Of a stretch of 64,000 nt of DNA, positions 37,337 through 48,904 are shown in pieces. The DNA is taken from NCBI GenBank assembly GCA_032719365.1, contig CM064871.1:27749566-27813565 (forward strand), in the 5' to 3' direction. Positions within the stretch are counted from its first letter, which is position 1; every line of letters starts with the position of its first letter. The DNA is from Prinsepia uniflora (lineage: Eukaryota; Streptophyta; Magnoliopsida; Rosales; Rosaceae). The notes below the pieces were generated by a model that was not told the origin of the DNA, searched no databases, and saw only the letters and a list, made by a program, of their open reading frames with translations. Made by a program: the position numbers and the translations under genes.

Positions 37337-37780
37337 ATGGCAACCCTTCTCTTCACTTCCTTGCCTTCTTTGACCATCCCAAAACAACGCCACCCCACCA
37401 AACTCTCAGCTGCTTCCCAGCTCAATCTCCGGCCCAGCCACCGCTCACGACGGTCCCTCATCATCCAGTCCTACAAAGTGGTGGTTGAGCACGAGGGTCA
37501 GTCCACTGAGCTTTAGGTGGAGCCTGATGAGACCATATTGGAGAAGGCATTGGACTCTGGGCTTTCTGTGCCGCATGACTGCAAACTCGGAGTTTGCATG
37601 ACTTGCCCTGCACGGCTTCTCGGCGGCACCGTGGATCAGAGTGAAGGCATGCTCAGTGATGATGTAGTGGAAGGCGGGTGTACATTGCTATGCGTTTCGT
37701 ACCCGAAATCGGATTGCCACATTAGGACAATACCAGAAGATGAGCTGCTTTCACTGCAATTAGCCACTGCTAATGACTGA
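37337..37780 (+). pseudogene. FDC1: Ferredoxin C1-like [2Fe-2S] protein with in-frame stop
   Basis: A plastid-targeted minor ferredoxin that, in the family, accepts electrons from photosystem I. The frame runs from ATG 37337 to TGA 37778-37780, 147 codons, no intron. Residues 1 to about 49 look like a Ser/Arg-rich transit peptide; the core begins YKVVVEHEGQ. The four cluster cysteines are visible (C-x4-C-x2-C in CKLGVCMTC, and a later C in TLLC), and the end LSLQLATAND is typical of FdC1. Codon 60 is TAG (37514-37516) where the family has Glu (ELEVEPDE), a G-to-T change. The conserved RGYTLLCASYP reads GGCTLLCVSYP, losing an Arg and a Tyr. This looks like a recent loss of function, but one base error in the assembly would also explain the stop. 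A gypsy LTR ends 208 bp upstream. Confidence 0.88.
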
Positions 37781-37995
37781 AGATCTTAAATATATGGCAA
37801 TTAGGGTAATTTTGGGTTTTGGGTTGTTGAGTAAATCCTATATATGCTCTTTGCTCTGTTTGATACTCATTTTGTTTTTTATTTTTATTGAGATGATAAT
37901 CGCAAGAAATTTCCCCATCTTCATTCCAGATTACACACGGCATATAATACAATGTAGTTGGAAAAAAATGAAAAAAAATAAAATTAGGCCAGTAA

Positions 37996-39036
37996 TTACC
38001 TACTTCTAAGCAGCATTTTCTTCCTCATGATTTGCTTGAACTTGACCTTGACATTAACGCCATTATGAATAATAGACTTGAGCACAATTTGAAGCTTGCC
38101 CTCCAATCTCTCCCCTTTCCTTGGTGTATAAATCACATCATGGATATCATCATCCAATGCTCTCTGCGCCATAACTGCACCTACAGCAACACAGGCGGCT
38201 GCATTCCTCGTCGAACCAAGCTCAAATTTCATGTCTTTCGATATAGAATGTGCCACAGCAACAACCTTACTGGTCACTCGGTGAATAATGCAAGCGCGAA
38301 CAGATGCCTTGGATATGTAAATGTCCAGGCAAAATGGCTCATGGAAAGGACCTGTTAGCTGATTATAAGTCGGAGTCCTCAGCTTTTTGTTCTTCCCAAC
38401 AGAAGTTGTATCCATTTGATCAAGCTGAAAATTTTGAGAATTGCTCATAATTCTACCTTGCTTCTCACTTCTGGAGAATAAATCGCGAATTTGGTTGTCT
38501 TTTCTGTTTTCCTTCAACTCATTACTCTTCCTTTTACTTTCCTTTGGATCATCCTTTTGCTTAGAACACTTCTTCGTCCTGCCATGTAAATCCAAATTAT
38601 ACTCTTCAAACTCTTTGGATTCACAGTCAAGTTTATAGAACAGACTGCCCCGAACCCTCATGTTATCAATGTCATCAAAATCCGGCTCACCTTCAACAGG
38701 TAGAGAGTAATCATCAAGCTGTTCACCCATCACTTCCTCGGACAAGTACCCAGCTTCCAATGCAGACCCCTCCATTCCTCGTCCTGCTAATGTCAAACCG
38801 GACGAAACCCGCCACGCCTCATGGTCAACAAGCTCAATATCATAACTGTCTGATTGAGGTTTCTCATCGGAATTGAACAACGGTGACAGATGAAAGCTGC
38901 TAAAGTAATTACAAACTCGCTCCTGACGAGGGATAATGGCAAGTGTGGCGTTGGCCTTGTAGCAAATATTAGGAGCTTTTGAGAGGACATGTGGGTATAC
39001 TAACGAGAGAATTGCGACTCCTCTCCTGAGGAACAT
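37996..39036 (-). CDS. Ribosomal L18p/L5e (uL18)-family protein, probably organellar
   Basis: A single-exon frame of 346 aa; the first ATG in context is 39034-39036 and the stop TAA is 37996-37998. The uL18-like domain is C-terminal (about residues 235-330): CLDIYISKASVRACIIHR, the SKVVAVAHSISKDMKF segment, STRNAAACVAVGAVMAQRAL, then GERLEGKLQIVLKSIIHNGV. It is preceded by a long acidic then Lys-rich linker (about 60-225). The N-terminus MFLRRGVAILSLVYPHVLSK is basic and hydrophobic, as in mitochondrial presequences. Plants have several such L18p/L5e-like proteins (for example At3g22450). It is convergent with the ferredoxin gene, 215 bp apart. The frame is intact; a role in organellar ribosomes or 5S RNA binding is inferred from the family. 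Confidence 0.82.
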   Translation of the reverse strand: MFLRRGVAILSLVYPHVLSKAPNICYKANATLAIIPRQERVCNYFSSFHLSPLFNSDEKPQSDSYDIELVDHEAWRVSSGLTLAGRGMEGSALEAGYLSEEVMGEQLDDYSLPVEGEPDFDDIDNMRVRGSLFYKLDCESKEFEEYNLDLHGRTKKCSKQKDDPKESKRKSNELKENRKDNQIRDLFSRSEKQGRIMSNSQNFQLDQMDTTSVGKNKKLRTPTYNQLTGPFHEPFCLDIYISKASVRACIIHRVTSKVVAVAHSISKDMKFELGSTRNAAACVAVGAVMAQRALDDDIHDVIYTPRKGERLEGKLQIVLKSIIHNGVNVKVKFKQIMRKKMLLRSR

Positions 39037-39352
39037 TATGGAGGTTGGGTGAGACCGCTGGTACAAACTCTATAAATTAAGCTGTGCAATTCTTCTCAGC
39101 AGCAAATCATCAAACAGTTGGTGGGCAGTCTCGTACTATTGTTTTCACTTACCAGTCGCACCCAGCTGAGGTGAAGCTCCTCAAGTCTCTTCAGCTATTG
39201 GCAAAAATGGGCATTTGGTTAATCGCAGGACCCAGGTCGTATGAAGGGATACGCCTCAAACGAAATTGTGCTGTATTTATAATGCAGTACAATTGGACCT
39301 GATCAGTACATAAATGTCAATCAGGTCTTATAAATCCACAACCACGATCCGC

Positions 39353-39353
39353 A

Positions 39354-39388
<35 letters not shown>
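39353..39388. repeat. (AT)n microsatellite
   Basis: An alternating A/T tract with one GT interruption, right of the uL18-family gene. Confidence 0.85.
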
Positions 39389-41374
39389 TGTTTTTGGACG
39401 CAATCCAACCTATTTAATTTGGATTCATCAACTCTCTCCCTCTCCACTTCGGCTAACCGCAAATATCAATCAGGTCTTATGGACCTTGATGCAAAATGCG
39501 TTTTAGGTTGCAGGGCAAATTGTACCAAAACCCTGCGTGTGATGGGAACATTTAGAGAGATTTGAATAACTAATAACTGTTATTGGAGTTCTGTTATTTA
39601 GTAATCTTGTCATATTCATTTAGTATATGTGCTTTTTCGAGAATTGCCAAGTACTTGCTCAATTGCTCATATATGTATTAAAAACAATTAAAATAGTGGA
39701 AGACAAATCATTTCGTTCATTATTTCAAATGCAAAACATGACATAAAATCTCAATTTGTACCAAGAACAAGAATGTATGTAATTTTGCTTCCGAAACTAG
39801 GTTTATGTTAACTCTATTGCTCCAAATCGTTTATAACATTACAAACTACGTCTAAGATGCTTATTTGGTAGCAAAAGATTTGGTTTTTTTTTAGGCCTTT
39901 TACTTCAAATGCCTCTTAAACTTGCCATTGAGTCTCAGAATCCTCCTCGAACTCATTTTTGTCTCAAATTCAATGAAATACACCATAACGGCGTTATTTC
40001 TTTCTCAAATGGCACAATATATTGTTGTTGGATGCAACGTGGAAAAACGTGGCACATTGGCCCACTATTAGTGGGACCCACACCAGCACACCAGTTTTTT
40101 CAATCCCAATTAAAAAAAATGTTGGAGAAGGTTTTCAAAAGATTTTGAAGAGAAATGCTTCAAGAGATTTGAGTTTAGTGTTTCGAAGGATTAAAGAGGA
40201 CTACGAAGAAAGAGCTCAACTAATAGTGGGTACTTCAAGAGGGGAAAAACTTCACTCAATCTCTTCCTTTGCTTCTCTGAGCCCGATAAAAAAGGGACAT
40301 CGAAAAGTAATTTCAAATTGATTATCGACATCATTTTCTCGAAAATCCACAACGACTATGTCTCGTGACCCTAGAGGTAGACAACCAGTTTATGGCAAGT
40401 GCAACTCTTATTCTTGGCGTACTATATTCTTTGGAATACGAAGTAATTTGTTTACAATATATGTGAGCAAGAGGATGTTAAATGGATTTGGGGTTTGTTG
40501 GTGGTCCTATGTTTGTTTTGTTGATGCATGGTTGGATTGTGGGAAAAATATGGATTCTATTAATATTTTAAGATATTGAAAATTGGTTTGATTTGGGATT
40601 ATGTATGTGGTGAAGGATTGTTTGTTGGACTGATATGAGACTCTGTGTGTGTAGCAATATCTTATTGATCAGTTTTTTGAGTTTTTCATAGTGCTGGTAA
40701 CTGTTATGTCGTATTATAATAAATAAAGGAGACTAGAGGATTTCTTTGTGACACTTTGCTTGGAAGTTTTTTAAGCCGTGAAAAGACCATTGGTCTTTGA
40801 AAATTTACAAATATGGTAGGCCACTTATGAGCTAATTATTGTTGGCCTTTTTGTCTTCATCATCCCTGATCAAAATAATATTCCTCAATTCGTGGGCAAT
40901 TAATGTTCCTTAACATTTTCTCAAGTAAACATTTAGATTCAAAGGATACATGAAGATCGGTGGCTCGAATATATGTCATGTTCTCAACATCATAAATAAG
41001 GCATCATATCCAAATTTGACAAGTCAATAAATATAGTATATGGACCAAGATGTTTGTTGAGAAAACAACCAAAATCCTTTGTAACACTCGTTGAGTTGTT
41101 TTCAGTATATAAATGTAGTACATAGGGCTCATCATTTGTATATTCTAGGAGAGATTAGATGATATATGAAAATTCTATTTTAAGAAGAGTACACATATTA
41201 CTTGATCATTTGCAATTTCGTAATTTTATTTCATATATTGTAGTTTTAAATTTTTGCCATCTGCTGATCATAGCCTAGCTTCTTTATTTCTTTATACGCG
41301 AATTTTTTGTTATTTATCCTGCCTCTGAATTTACTTAATTCTTTCTATGTACTATTGTTGGTTCTGACATAGGG

Positions 41375-41398
41375 TTTTTTTTTTTTTTTTTTTTTTTT
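41375..41398. repeat. T24 homopolymer
   Basis: An uninterrupted run of 24 T. It could be the poly(A) end of a minus-strand retroposed sequence, but no such element was recognised next to it. Confidence 0.8.
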
Positions 41399-41562
41399 GT
41401 AAATACTCCATATTTATTTACTCTAAAGGTCCATCATGGAGGTATACTTGTTGAAAATGGTTTGGAGTGAAAAGGAAGGGGCGGTTTCTTGGTATGATTG
41501 GTGCACATTCGATTATATGTCCCTTTTGGTAGGTGAGACTCTAGGATGTTTGAAGGATGTGA

Positions 41563-42171
41563 TGACAGGACCCATATCAAATTCCCGTGAAACCGGTTCG
41601 ATCATACTCATGTTCGACCAACTATGTCAAACAAGGGATTCCTACTATTAATTCTTTTTTAATTAACCAAACTAAATCCTCCTTGGTGGGGGTTTCCGCC
41701 CACATCCAACCCACTAACCCTCAACCAAAGGGGATTCTTACTAGCTTATAATTACCTTAGTCTCGACCTAGGCATGATCTCACGCTTATATTATCAAGGC
41801 AGTAACAATTCATGTAATACTACTATACTTAAACATAACATTATCTAACTTATAGTTTCTATAATAAACCATATGAATTACCACAATAAATCACTGGTTA
41901 CCTAATCATAATCATAATTCTCAAACCCTCAATCGTAAACAGAATATTAAGTATACATATCATTACATATATAATCCTTTTAATAAGCTCACTAATCAAC
42001 ACCATAACCAATTATATATCAACTAAGTTAATGAACTATAATTAATTGGGATATCCTTTTGAAGAGAATGTAAATTCCCTTTAAGATATTATTCTGCATA
42101 ATAGTACAATCTTAATCGCAGAATTCCCCCTAAGATTAGCACGAAATCTCCAAATTAATCATAATTAAATA
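41563..42171 (-). mobile_element. LTR fragment of a further retrotransposon family
   Basis: TGACAGGACCCATATC at 41563 is a reversed LTR end, followed by the GTCAAACAAGGGATTCC motif that the other LTRs carry as GTCAGACAAGGGAT. The right side ends where TGACACGACC (42172) begins, so it was probably cut by the next element. Confidence 0.5.
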
Positions 42172-42497
42172 TGACACGACCAATCTCAATTCCCCCGGGA
42201 TTAACACGGGATGTGTCATGATCCCGTCTGACATGTAGTGTCAGACAAGGGATAATGTAAAACCTTCAGCCCGACCGGCTTCCAGAGCGCGCCAGGATCC
42301 GGTGGAGTAGTGTGATGTCTCAGTCTCTACTACAGTCCGCATCCGTGATCAACTTGAAGGGCATTAAAAACAACGAATGCGAGTGGACGAAAATCAATAG
42401 TTTGACAAAACACATTTCATAAAAAGACCTTTATGCCCTTCACTAATCCTTCATTAGTCATTAATCTAATCCCGAAATTCGGGATGGATCATTACCA
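42172..42497 (-). repeat. Internally deleted 326-bp LTR of a minus-strand LARD
   Basis: It runs from TGACACGACCAATC to GGATGGATCATTACCA. It has both LTR ends but only the outer parts of the usual 3.2-kb LTR. A complement of a polypurine tract (42498-42509, CCTTCCCCCCTT) follows at once, so this is the 3' LTR of the minus-strand element whose internal DNA continues to 43279. Confidence 0.75.
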
Positions 42498-43279
42498 CCT
42501 TCCCCCCTTAAATAATTTTGTCCTCGAAATTCCAACTATCCCGATTCCACATCCACCCCGTGGAAAGCAATTCGATTCCATAACATGTGTACACTTGCAC
42601 ACCCGCTAACCAGAACAATACTTGTCTGCATCCAGACGTCCCACCAATACTTACATCGCATCAACTACACTCGACCCCTTCGAGTGAAAATGATCACACG
42701 CTCCGAGTTGATACCACCTGACAAAAACTGCCATTTCGCTGACACTTCCCACTCTGTCACCACTTGACAGTCGCTAGTCAAAACTGACATTATACTCACT
42801 TTTGGTTACACTAACCACCAACTCACTCCACCCGAGTATACGTATACCGACGTCTCACTCGACCTATGTGTAATTGGACCCATCAGAATCACCCTGACCA
42901 GGGCATAGTATCCAATGTCTAGTTCACGTCCCCAACTAATCCAATGGTATCGGGACTAAGCCGACTACCAACAAGTTCACCAATGTACCTCTGGTATATC
43001 CTATATACCACCACCAGGCACCACAAGCTTGCCCAGTATCGTTCCTCGAATAACGTACAGTGTACGTACATCCATCCACCAACCAGCCCACTATATAGCT
43101 CGTAGCTAAACACGCTTCAATCCTGAAGTCCATCAGTCCAATTTCACATGAGACAGACCCTACACTCCCAATTCCGTGTCCATTCCAAGTCCCCTAGTCA
43201 CCTGACCAGCATCAACACATTTACTCCCATACAAGTCATCCAATACTTACCAATCTGAATCACGCCCACCAAGGCATAC
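42498..43279 (-). mobile_element. Internal region of the minus-strand LARD, left part
   Basis: Read on the minus strand it is collinear with 52270-53095, the 3' internal end of the plus-strand LARD: shared landmarks include GGTGGATGTGGAATC, GGACATTGGATACT-like and CTGATGGGTC segments. No coding capacity. The element continues at 46511-46543 and 56401-56790 after two nested insertions. Confidence 0.8.
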
Positions 43280-46200
43280 TGACAGGACCCATCCCAATCC
43301 CCCCGGGATTAGTGCGGGATGACCCTGCTCCCGTCTGACACGAAGTGTCAGACAAGGGATATTTCCGATCTTTGCCCTCTCGGGCTATCAGAGTACGCCA
43401 GGATCCGGAGGAGGTATGTGATATCTCGGTCTCTGCTACAGTCCACATCCGATGTCAACCTGAAGGGCAGTCAAAACATTAAAAACTGTGAGTGGACAAA
43501 ACAAAAGTTTATAAAAACATTTTAACGAAGACATTTGTACCCTCCACTAAAAAGCATGCATGCATTCGAAAACCATTTATCCAAAACAAACCATATGTGG
43601 GACTAAACCCAAAGCAAATATAAACCAAGGTCGAAAGGACCACAATGAAACGACCATACGGGCCACTACCCAAATCCATAAGGGACTCGGCCCCAAACCA
43701 TAAAGAAACCAAGTACACGAGCCACTGCTCAAATCCTGTGCACACCTGTGCACACCACATATTATATATCATATATACATATAAGTCACACAACCAATCC
43801 TGTCACGGTATCCAAAGCTACGCGCGTGCTACCCGGGTCTCAATCCGAGTCATCTCAAAGTCAAGGTCAATGTCCGCAGACCACTGACCCTACCCGAGGT
43901 AATAGTAACCATAGCCTTCCTGAGAGTAAAGAACCCAACTGGGGGGTGACTCCACTCAGTCGGTGCTCCGTGACTACTCCGGGGTCCACCCAGGCCAACG
44001 ACCCTCCCCGGAGGAGATAATAGAAATAAAGGAAGGTATATGAACATATATATACATAACATACACATTCATGTCCGGTTCCCCCCTGAACCGTCATGAT
44101 CCATAATATCCATAATCAGGTAACATGCCGGTTCCCATAAACTGTCATGTACCGTAATAACATAACCGAGGTAACGTGCCGGTTCCCATAAACCGTCATG
44201 TACCGTAATAACATAACCAGGGTTCATGCCGGTCCCCATAAACCGTCAAGAACCAGAATGACCTGACAAAGGTTCATGCCGGTTCCCATAAACCGTCATG
44301 AACCACAATGACCTTTCTAGAGTTCATGCCGGTTCCCATAAACCGTCATGAACTTGGAAATCCACGTAGGGTCCCTGACCCGAAATCATAAACCATAAAG
44401 TAACTGGGTCTCGTGCCCGAACATATGACTCAACTGGGCACCGTGCCCGATATCTAAGGGTCAGTCACGACTCTGATCATAGTGATGCGTGCAACCATCC
44501 ATCCAGGACCGCTCTCAATCCTGGTATGTCACCGTGAACGAATCAACCGACGCGACCACCACAAGATCATGGTGCACTCCTCACCGATCGTTATCCTTAA
44601 CCGTCAGCACTCCGAAGTCGAGCCTCCCCAGGCTTCCCGACCACGAATCGTACATCGTGACCTCTCCGGAAGGAACACATCCCAATCCGGAGGCGAGCGT
44701 CGTATCGTCAATCGCCGTGCACATAGTACCCGCCGCGACCACGATTTAGACCCGAAGGTCGTAAATAGCGTCATATGCCCGAGACAAAACCAAATGAGTC
44801 TCATACCCGAGTTGATCCTTTAGAAATCCAAAATCACATCATTTAAATCAATAAAGAAATACAGACCCGTATAAGCACCGTATAAGGCTGAAACCTCGAA
44901 ATACGTGCTTATACGTAACCACATACAAATGCACCTATGGCATCATCAAACAAGTAATAAAACATATAATAAACATTTATGCATGCACCAATTTAGAAAA
45001 CAAGGTCCACTCACAGACCGTCCGAGCTGCCGCCTCGATTTGCGTGCCATACGGCTCTCCGAGCCGATCACCGTCACCGGGACTCCCAAACCTGTCCAAA
45101 TCGTAATAGAAGGTTACTAACTACTTAATTAACCTCCTACCAAAGCCCCGTAATTTTTCTGTATTTTTAACTATTTTTAATCCCGAACCTAAACCTTCCG
45201 ATGCCCCGAAACATATCGAGACGGTGTCCGATCGACACGAAACCAGTCCCAAAATGTTCGTTACATCGAATAGAAGATTTCACATGTTGAACACATCCCC
45301 AAATTCTCCCCCACGCGCCCACACGCGCCGCCTGAAGTGGCTGCGCGTGGGAGCCACGCGCCTGTGAACAGTGCTTCTCCTACCTCGATCAGACCGGTCC
45401 GAACCGGCTGGTCCGGTCCGACCCCTGCAACTGGACTGGCGTAACCGGTCCAGGCCTCCTTCTCCCTCATTTTTCATCCGTTTTCTTCCATTTCAATTCC
45501 TAAATTCCTATTTCTTCATTTACTATCTAACTCAATCCCTAAATCTAAGAAAACCCCACTCGAAACCCCTCGTTCAAAATGGACCTCACGGCCCAGTTTT
45601 TCCCCGCCGTTCCCACGGCCTCCTCCGTCGTGAACTAGCCTTCAAACCTTCCTAAAACTATCCTAGCAACCTATTTAGTTTAGTGGAAACATCCAAATCG
45701 GCCCATAACAATTAATATTGAAAATGGACAAAATCGGGTAAAACCGATTACCTCGATCTCCTCCTCCTCCGCCGTCCACGGCGGTGCGTCCTGGGCCGGC
45801 CACCAGCGTCCACCGGTCCATCCTCACTCTCTGGTCTCTCCTATATGATCATTGGAAAGGGTTGAATGGGTTTGGGTGAGAAATGGGATCGGGTTTGGTT
45901 GGAGGAAAAATGGAAAATGATCGATGATGAAGGAATGGGAGATGCATGTATGTGGGATGGTAACCAGTGGATGGGTGACAAGTGTCGCTCATCCATTGGT
46001 TGCTGAAAAGCAACTGGGCCCACTAAAGTCCAAAAGTGCCTCGTAAAACGTGCCATCATGAATAGTAACTGAGAACTTCCGTGAACCGTAACTTCGCCGT
46101 CGAACGTCCGAATTCGACGTGCCGCCTGTCTACGGATTCGTATCGTCCTTATCTACGTAACGGTCTTCGGCCCTCGGCCATCGGACCTCCCGGTCAAAAA

Positions 46201-46510
46201 GTCAACATTTGACCCCTTTTATCCAAAATTACCAAAATGCCCCTAACCTTCCGAACGTCATAACTTCCTCCCCGAACGTCGGAATTGAACGTGCCACCTG
46301 TCTATGAACTCGTGACGTCACGAACTACGTCACGGTCATCGGTCAAAGTCCATTTGACCTCCCGATTGAAAAGTCAACATTTTGCCACCACTAGGGGCAA
46401 AACGGTCATTTCGCATCGTTCGTCCGATTTCGCTCTACTAATCACGGATTAGCCTCACTAATCGTGATTAGTCACTAATCTAATCCTGGAATTTGGGACG
46501 GGTCGTTACA
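43280..46510 (-). mobile_element. Solo LTR nested in the minus-strand LARD
   Basis: It reads TGACAGGACCCATCCC to GGGACGGGTCGTTACA on the plus strand. Flanks CATAC (43275-43279) and CGTAC (46511-46515) are a target duplication with one C/T-type difference. No primer site lies beside it. It belongs to the same family as 640-6991, includes the hairpin array at 44060-44355, and lacks the ACGT-palindrome cluster. Confidence 0.82.
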
Positions 46511-46543
46511 CGTACCCCATTCATGCCCAAAGAGCATCCAATC
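46511..46543 (-). mobile_element. 33-bp remnant of the minus-strand LARD internal region
   Basis: It lies between the solo LTR and the truncated LTR that starts at 46544. Its complement aligns loosely with the LARD internal sequence just past 51520, matching the order expected from the piece at 56401. Confidence 0.55.
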
Positions 46544-47790
46544 TCCTAGATTAGATTAGTGACTAATCACGATTAGTGAGGCTAATCCGTGATTAGTAGA
46601 GCGAAATCGGACGAACGATGCGAAGTGACCGTTTTGCCCCTAGTGGTGGCAAAACGTTGACTTTTTAATCGGGTGGTCAAATGGACTTTGACCGATGACC
46701 GTGACGTAGTTCGTGACGTCCCGAGTTCATAGACAGGTGGCACGTTCAATTCCGACGTTCGAGGATGAAGTTATGACGTTCGGAAGTTTAGGGGCAATTT
46801 GGTAATTTTGGTTAAATGGGGTCAAATGTTGACTTTTTGACCGGGAGCCCCGATGGCCGAGGGCCGAAGACCGTTACGTAGATAAGGACGATACGAATCC
46901 ATAGGTAGGCGGCACACTGAAATCGGACTTCAAACGGGAGAGTTATGGGTCACGGAAGTTCGATTTCACTATGCACGAACTTCGAGACGGGGACGTTTCG
47001 GCGAAATCTGATTGGGTGGATATTTTGGTGGGCCCCATGGATGAGTGACAAGTGTCACTCATCCCATTGATTTGATCCCCCAAAATGTGGATCTAAATAA
47101 TTAAATATTATTATTTTAATTATTATATAATTAAACCTAACAACTATTAATCCTAACCATCCATTTCAACCCTACCTTTTAATCCTCACCCTTCATCCCT
47201 CATTCTCTCATCTGATTTCATCCCCTTCATTCTTCACACACACCCGAAACCCCATAACCCAAAATCCTCCATTTTCTTCATTTTCTTCAAAAACCCAAAA
47301 CACACACACACCATCACCATTCATTGCTTGTGTGAGGTGGACATGACCGTGAGGTGGTGGAAAGAGGCTGAGGAAGGCAGGCCACGGCTAGCCACGGCGG
47401 AGGACACGGCGGGGAGAGAGAAACCGTGGGTGAGTTTTCTTTCAAAAATTGAAAATTGATTTTTGTTGTGTTTTAATCGAATCTAGGGATTGGGAAATGT
47501 TCCTAGAGGTCGTAGGGTTCTTTTTGGATTGTTTTCGAAGGCTTAGGTGGCCTGTAACGGCCGTGAAGGGCGGAGGTAGTCACGGCCTCCATTGATGAAC
47601 TTGGAAGGTATGGTTTTTGTGGGTGTTCTTAGTTGTTAGGGCCATGGATCTTTAGGTTAGGTTGAGAGGAGTAGAATGGGACAAACGGGAGGAAAAATGG
47701 TGGCCGGAGCAGGGAGAACCGGCCGGGTCAAGCCGCGGGTCACGGCGACCCGGTTGCAGACGTTCGGGTCGACCCGCGGGAGGGCAGGGA

Positions 47791-48205
47791 TGACAGGTGA
47801 CGTCATCCTGCTGACGTCATCATGTCAGGGATGACGTCAGCATCGTCAGATCTGACAATGTCAGCTGACATGTCAGAAAATGGGCCAATAGGAGTGCGAC
47901 ACGTGTCACATGTCAGTGCACAGTCAGCACTGACATGTCAGTGACGTGGCCCAATCAGAGGCTGACACGTGGCACTGACGTGGACCAGTGCCGTGATGAC
48001 ACGTGGCACATGTCAGACTGCCACGTGGCACTGACAGCACAGTGACGTGGACCAATGGGAGCTTGACACGTGGCACTGACAGCACAGTGACGTGGACCAA
48101 TGGGAGCTTGACACGTGGCACCTGTCAGAGTCTGACATGTCAGACCTGACAGCTGTCAGATGACGTCATGCTGAGGTCAGCGATGACGTCAGCAGGTACT
48201 GTAGC
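47791..48205 (+). promoter_or_regulatory. Cluster of ACGT-core palindromes in the LARD 5' LTR
   Basis: In about 415 bp there are repeated TGACGTCA, GACACGTGTC, CCACGTGGCA, TGACGTGG, TGACATGTCA and CTGTCAG words, with several CCAAT words between them. ACGT cores of the CACGTG and TGACGTCA types are known plant bZIP sites (CACGTG also bHLH). A 45-bp unit (AGCACAGTGACGTGGACCAA...) is repeated twice near 48035-48125. Any regulatory role is inference. Confidence 0.7.
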
Positions 48206-48904
48206 AGGCGCGTGAAGCCCACGCGCAGCCACTTCAGGCGGCGCGTGAGGGCATGTGGCAGGGAATCTGGGGAAGGTTCCAACATACGAAATCTTCTATT
48301 CGATGTAACGAACATTTTGGGACTGGTTTCGTGTCGATCGGACACCGTCTCGATATGCTTCGGGGCATAGCAAGGTTTAGGTTCGGGATTAAAAATAGTT
48401 AAAAATACGGGAAAATTACGGGGCTTTGGTAGGAGGTTAATTAAGTAGTTAGTAACCTTCTATTACGATTTGGACAGGTTTGGGAGTCCCGGTGACGGTG
48501 ATCGGCTCGGGGAGCCGTATGGCACGCAAATCGAGGCGGCAGCTCGGACGGTCTGTGAGTGGACCTTGTTTTCTAAATTGGTGCATGCATAAATGTTTAT
48601 TATATGTTTTATTACTTGTTTGATGTTGCCATGGGTGCATTTGGATGTGGTTATGTATAAGCACGTATTTCGAGGTTTCGGCCTTATACGGTGCTTATAC
48701 GGGTCTGTATTTCTTTATTGATTTAAATGAACTGAATTTGGATTTCAAAATGATAAAATCGGGTATGAGACCCATTTGGTTTTGTCTCGGGCATATGACC
48801 TCAGATTCCGGGCACGGTGCCCAGTTGGTGTCCTATGTTCGGGTACGAGACCCAGTCACTTTACGGTTTTGATTTCAGGTCAGGGAACCTTAAATGGATT
48901 CCCA

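Larger units (their letters stand above)
39067..41562. other. Intergenic region without recognised genes
   Basis: It holds an (AT)n tract (39353-39388), a T24 run (41375-41398) and several short frames, the longest 113 aa or less and without recognisable motifs (for example 40022-40321 and 40358-40579). The promoter of the uL18-family gene should lie just right of 39036. I see no LTR ends here. Confidence 0.5.

Noticed and set aside
37514..37516. Programmed readthrough or recoding of the TAG in the ferredoxin gene
   Set aside because: No known recoding in this family and no stimulatory structure that I can see; a simple nonsense change or base error explains it.
40022..40579. Possible small genes right of the uL18-family gene
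   Set aside because: Short frames without motifs, splice evidence or recognisable homology; kept only as unassigned DNA.
43270..43300. Reading the 43280-46510 LTR as the 5' LTR of the minus-strand LARD
   Set aside because: No primer-binding site lies beside it, and near-identical 5-mers flank it, so a solo LTR nested in the internal region fits better.
44482..44823. 113-aa frame (and its relative at 1686-2051)
   Set aside because: It appears in two LTR copies only because the LTRs are homologous; the two versions differ in length and no protein motif is visible.
47924..48121. Repetitive minus-strand frame with a PRVKLPLVHVTVLS repeat (also at 54504-54701)
   Set aside because: It is a by-product of the 45-bp tandem repeat in the ACGT-palindrome cluster, has no start context or homologue that I recognise, and lies in an LTR.
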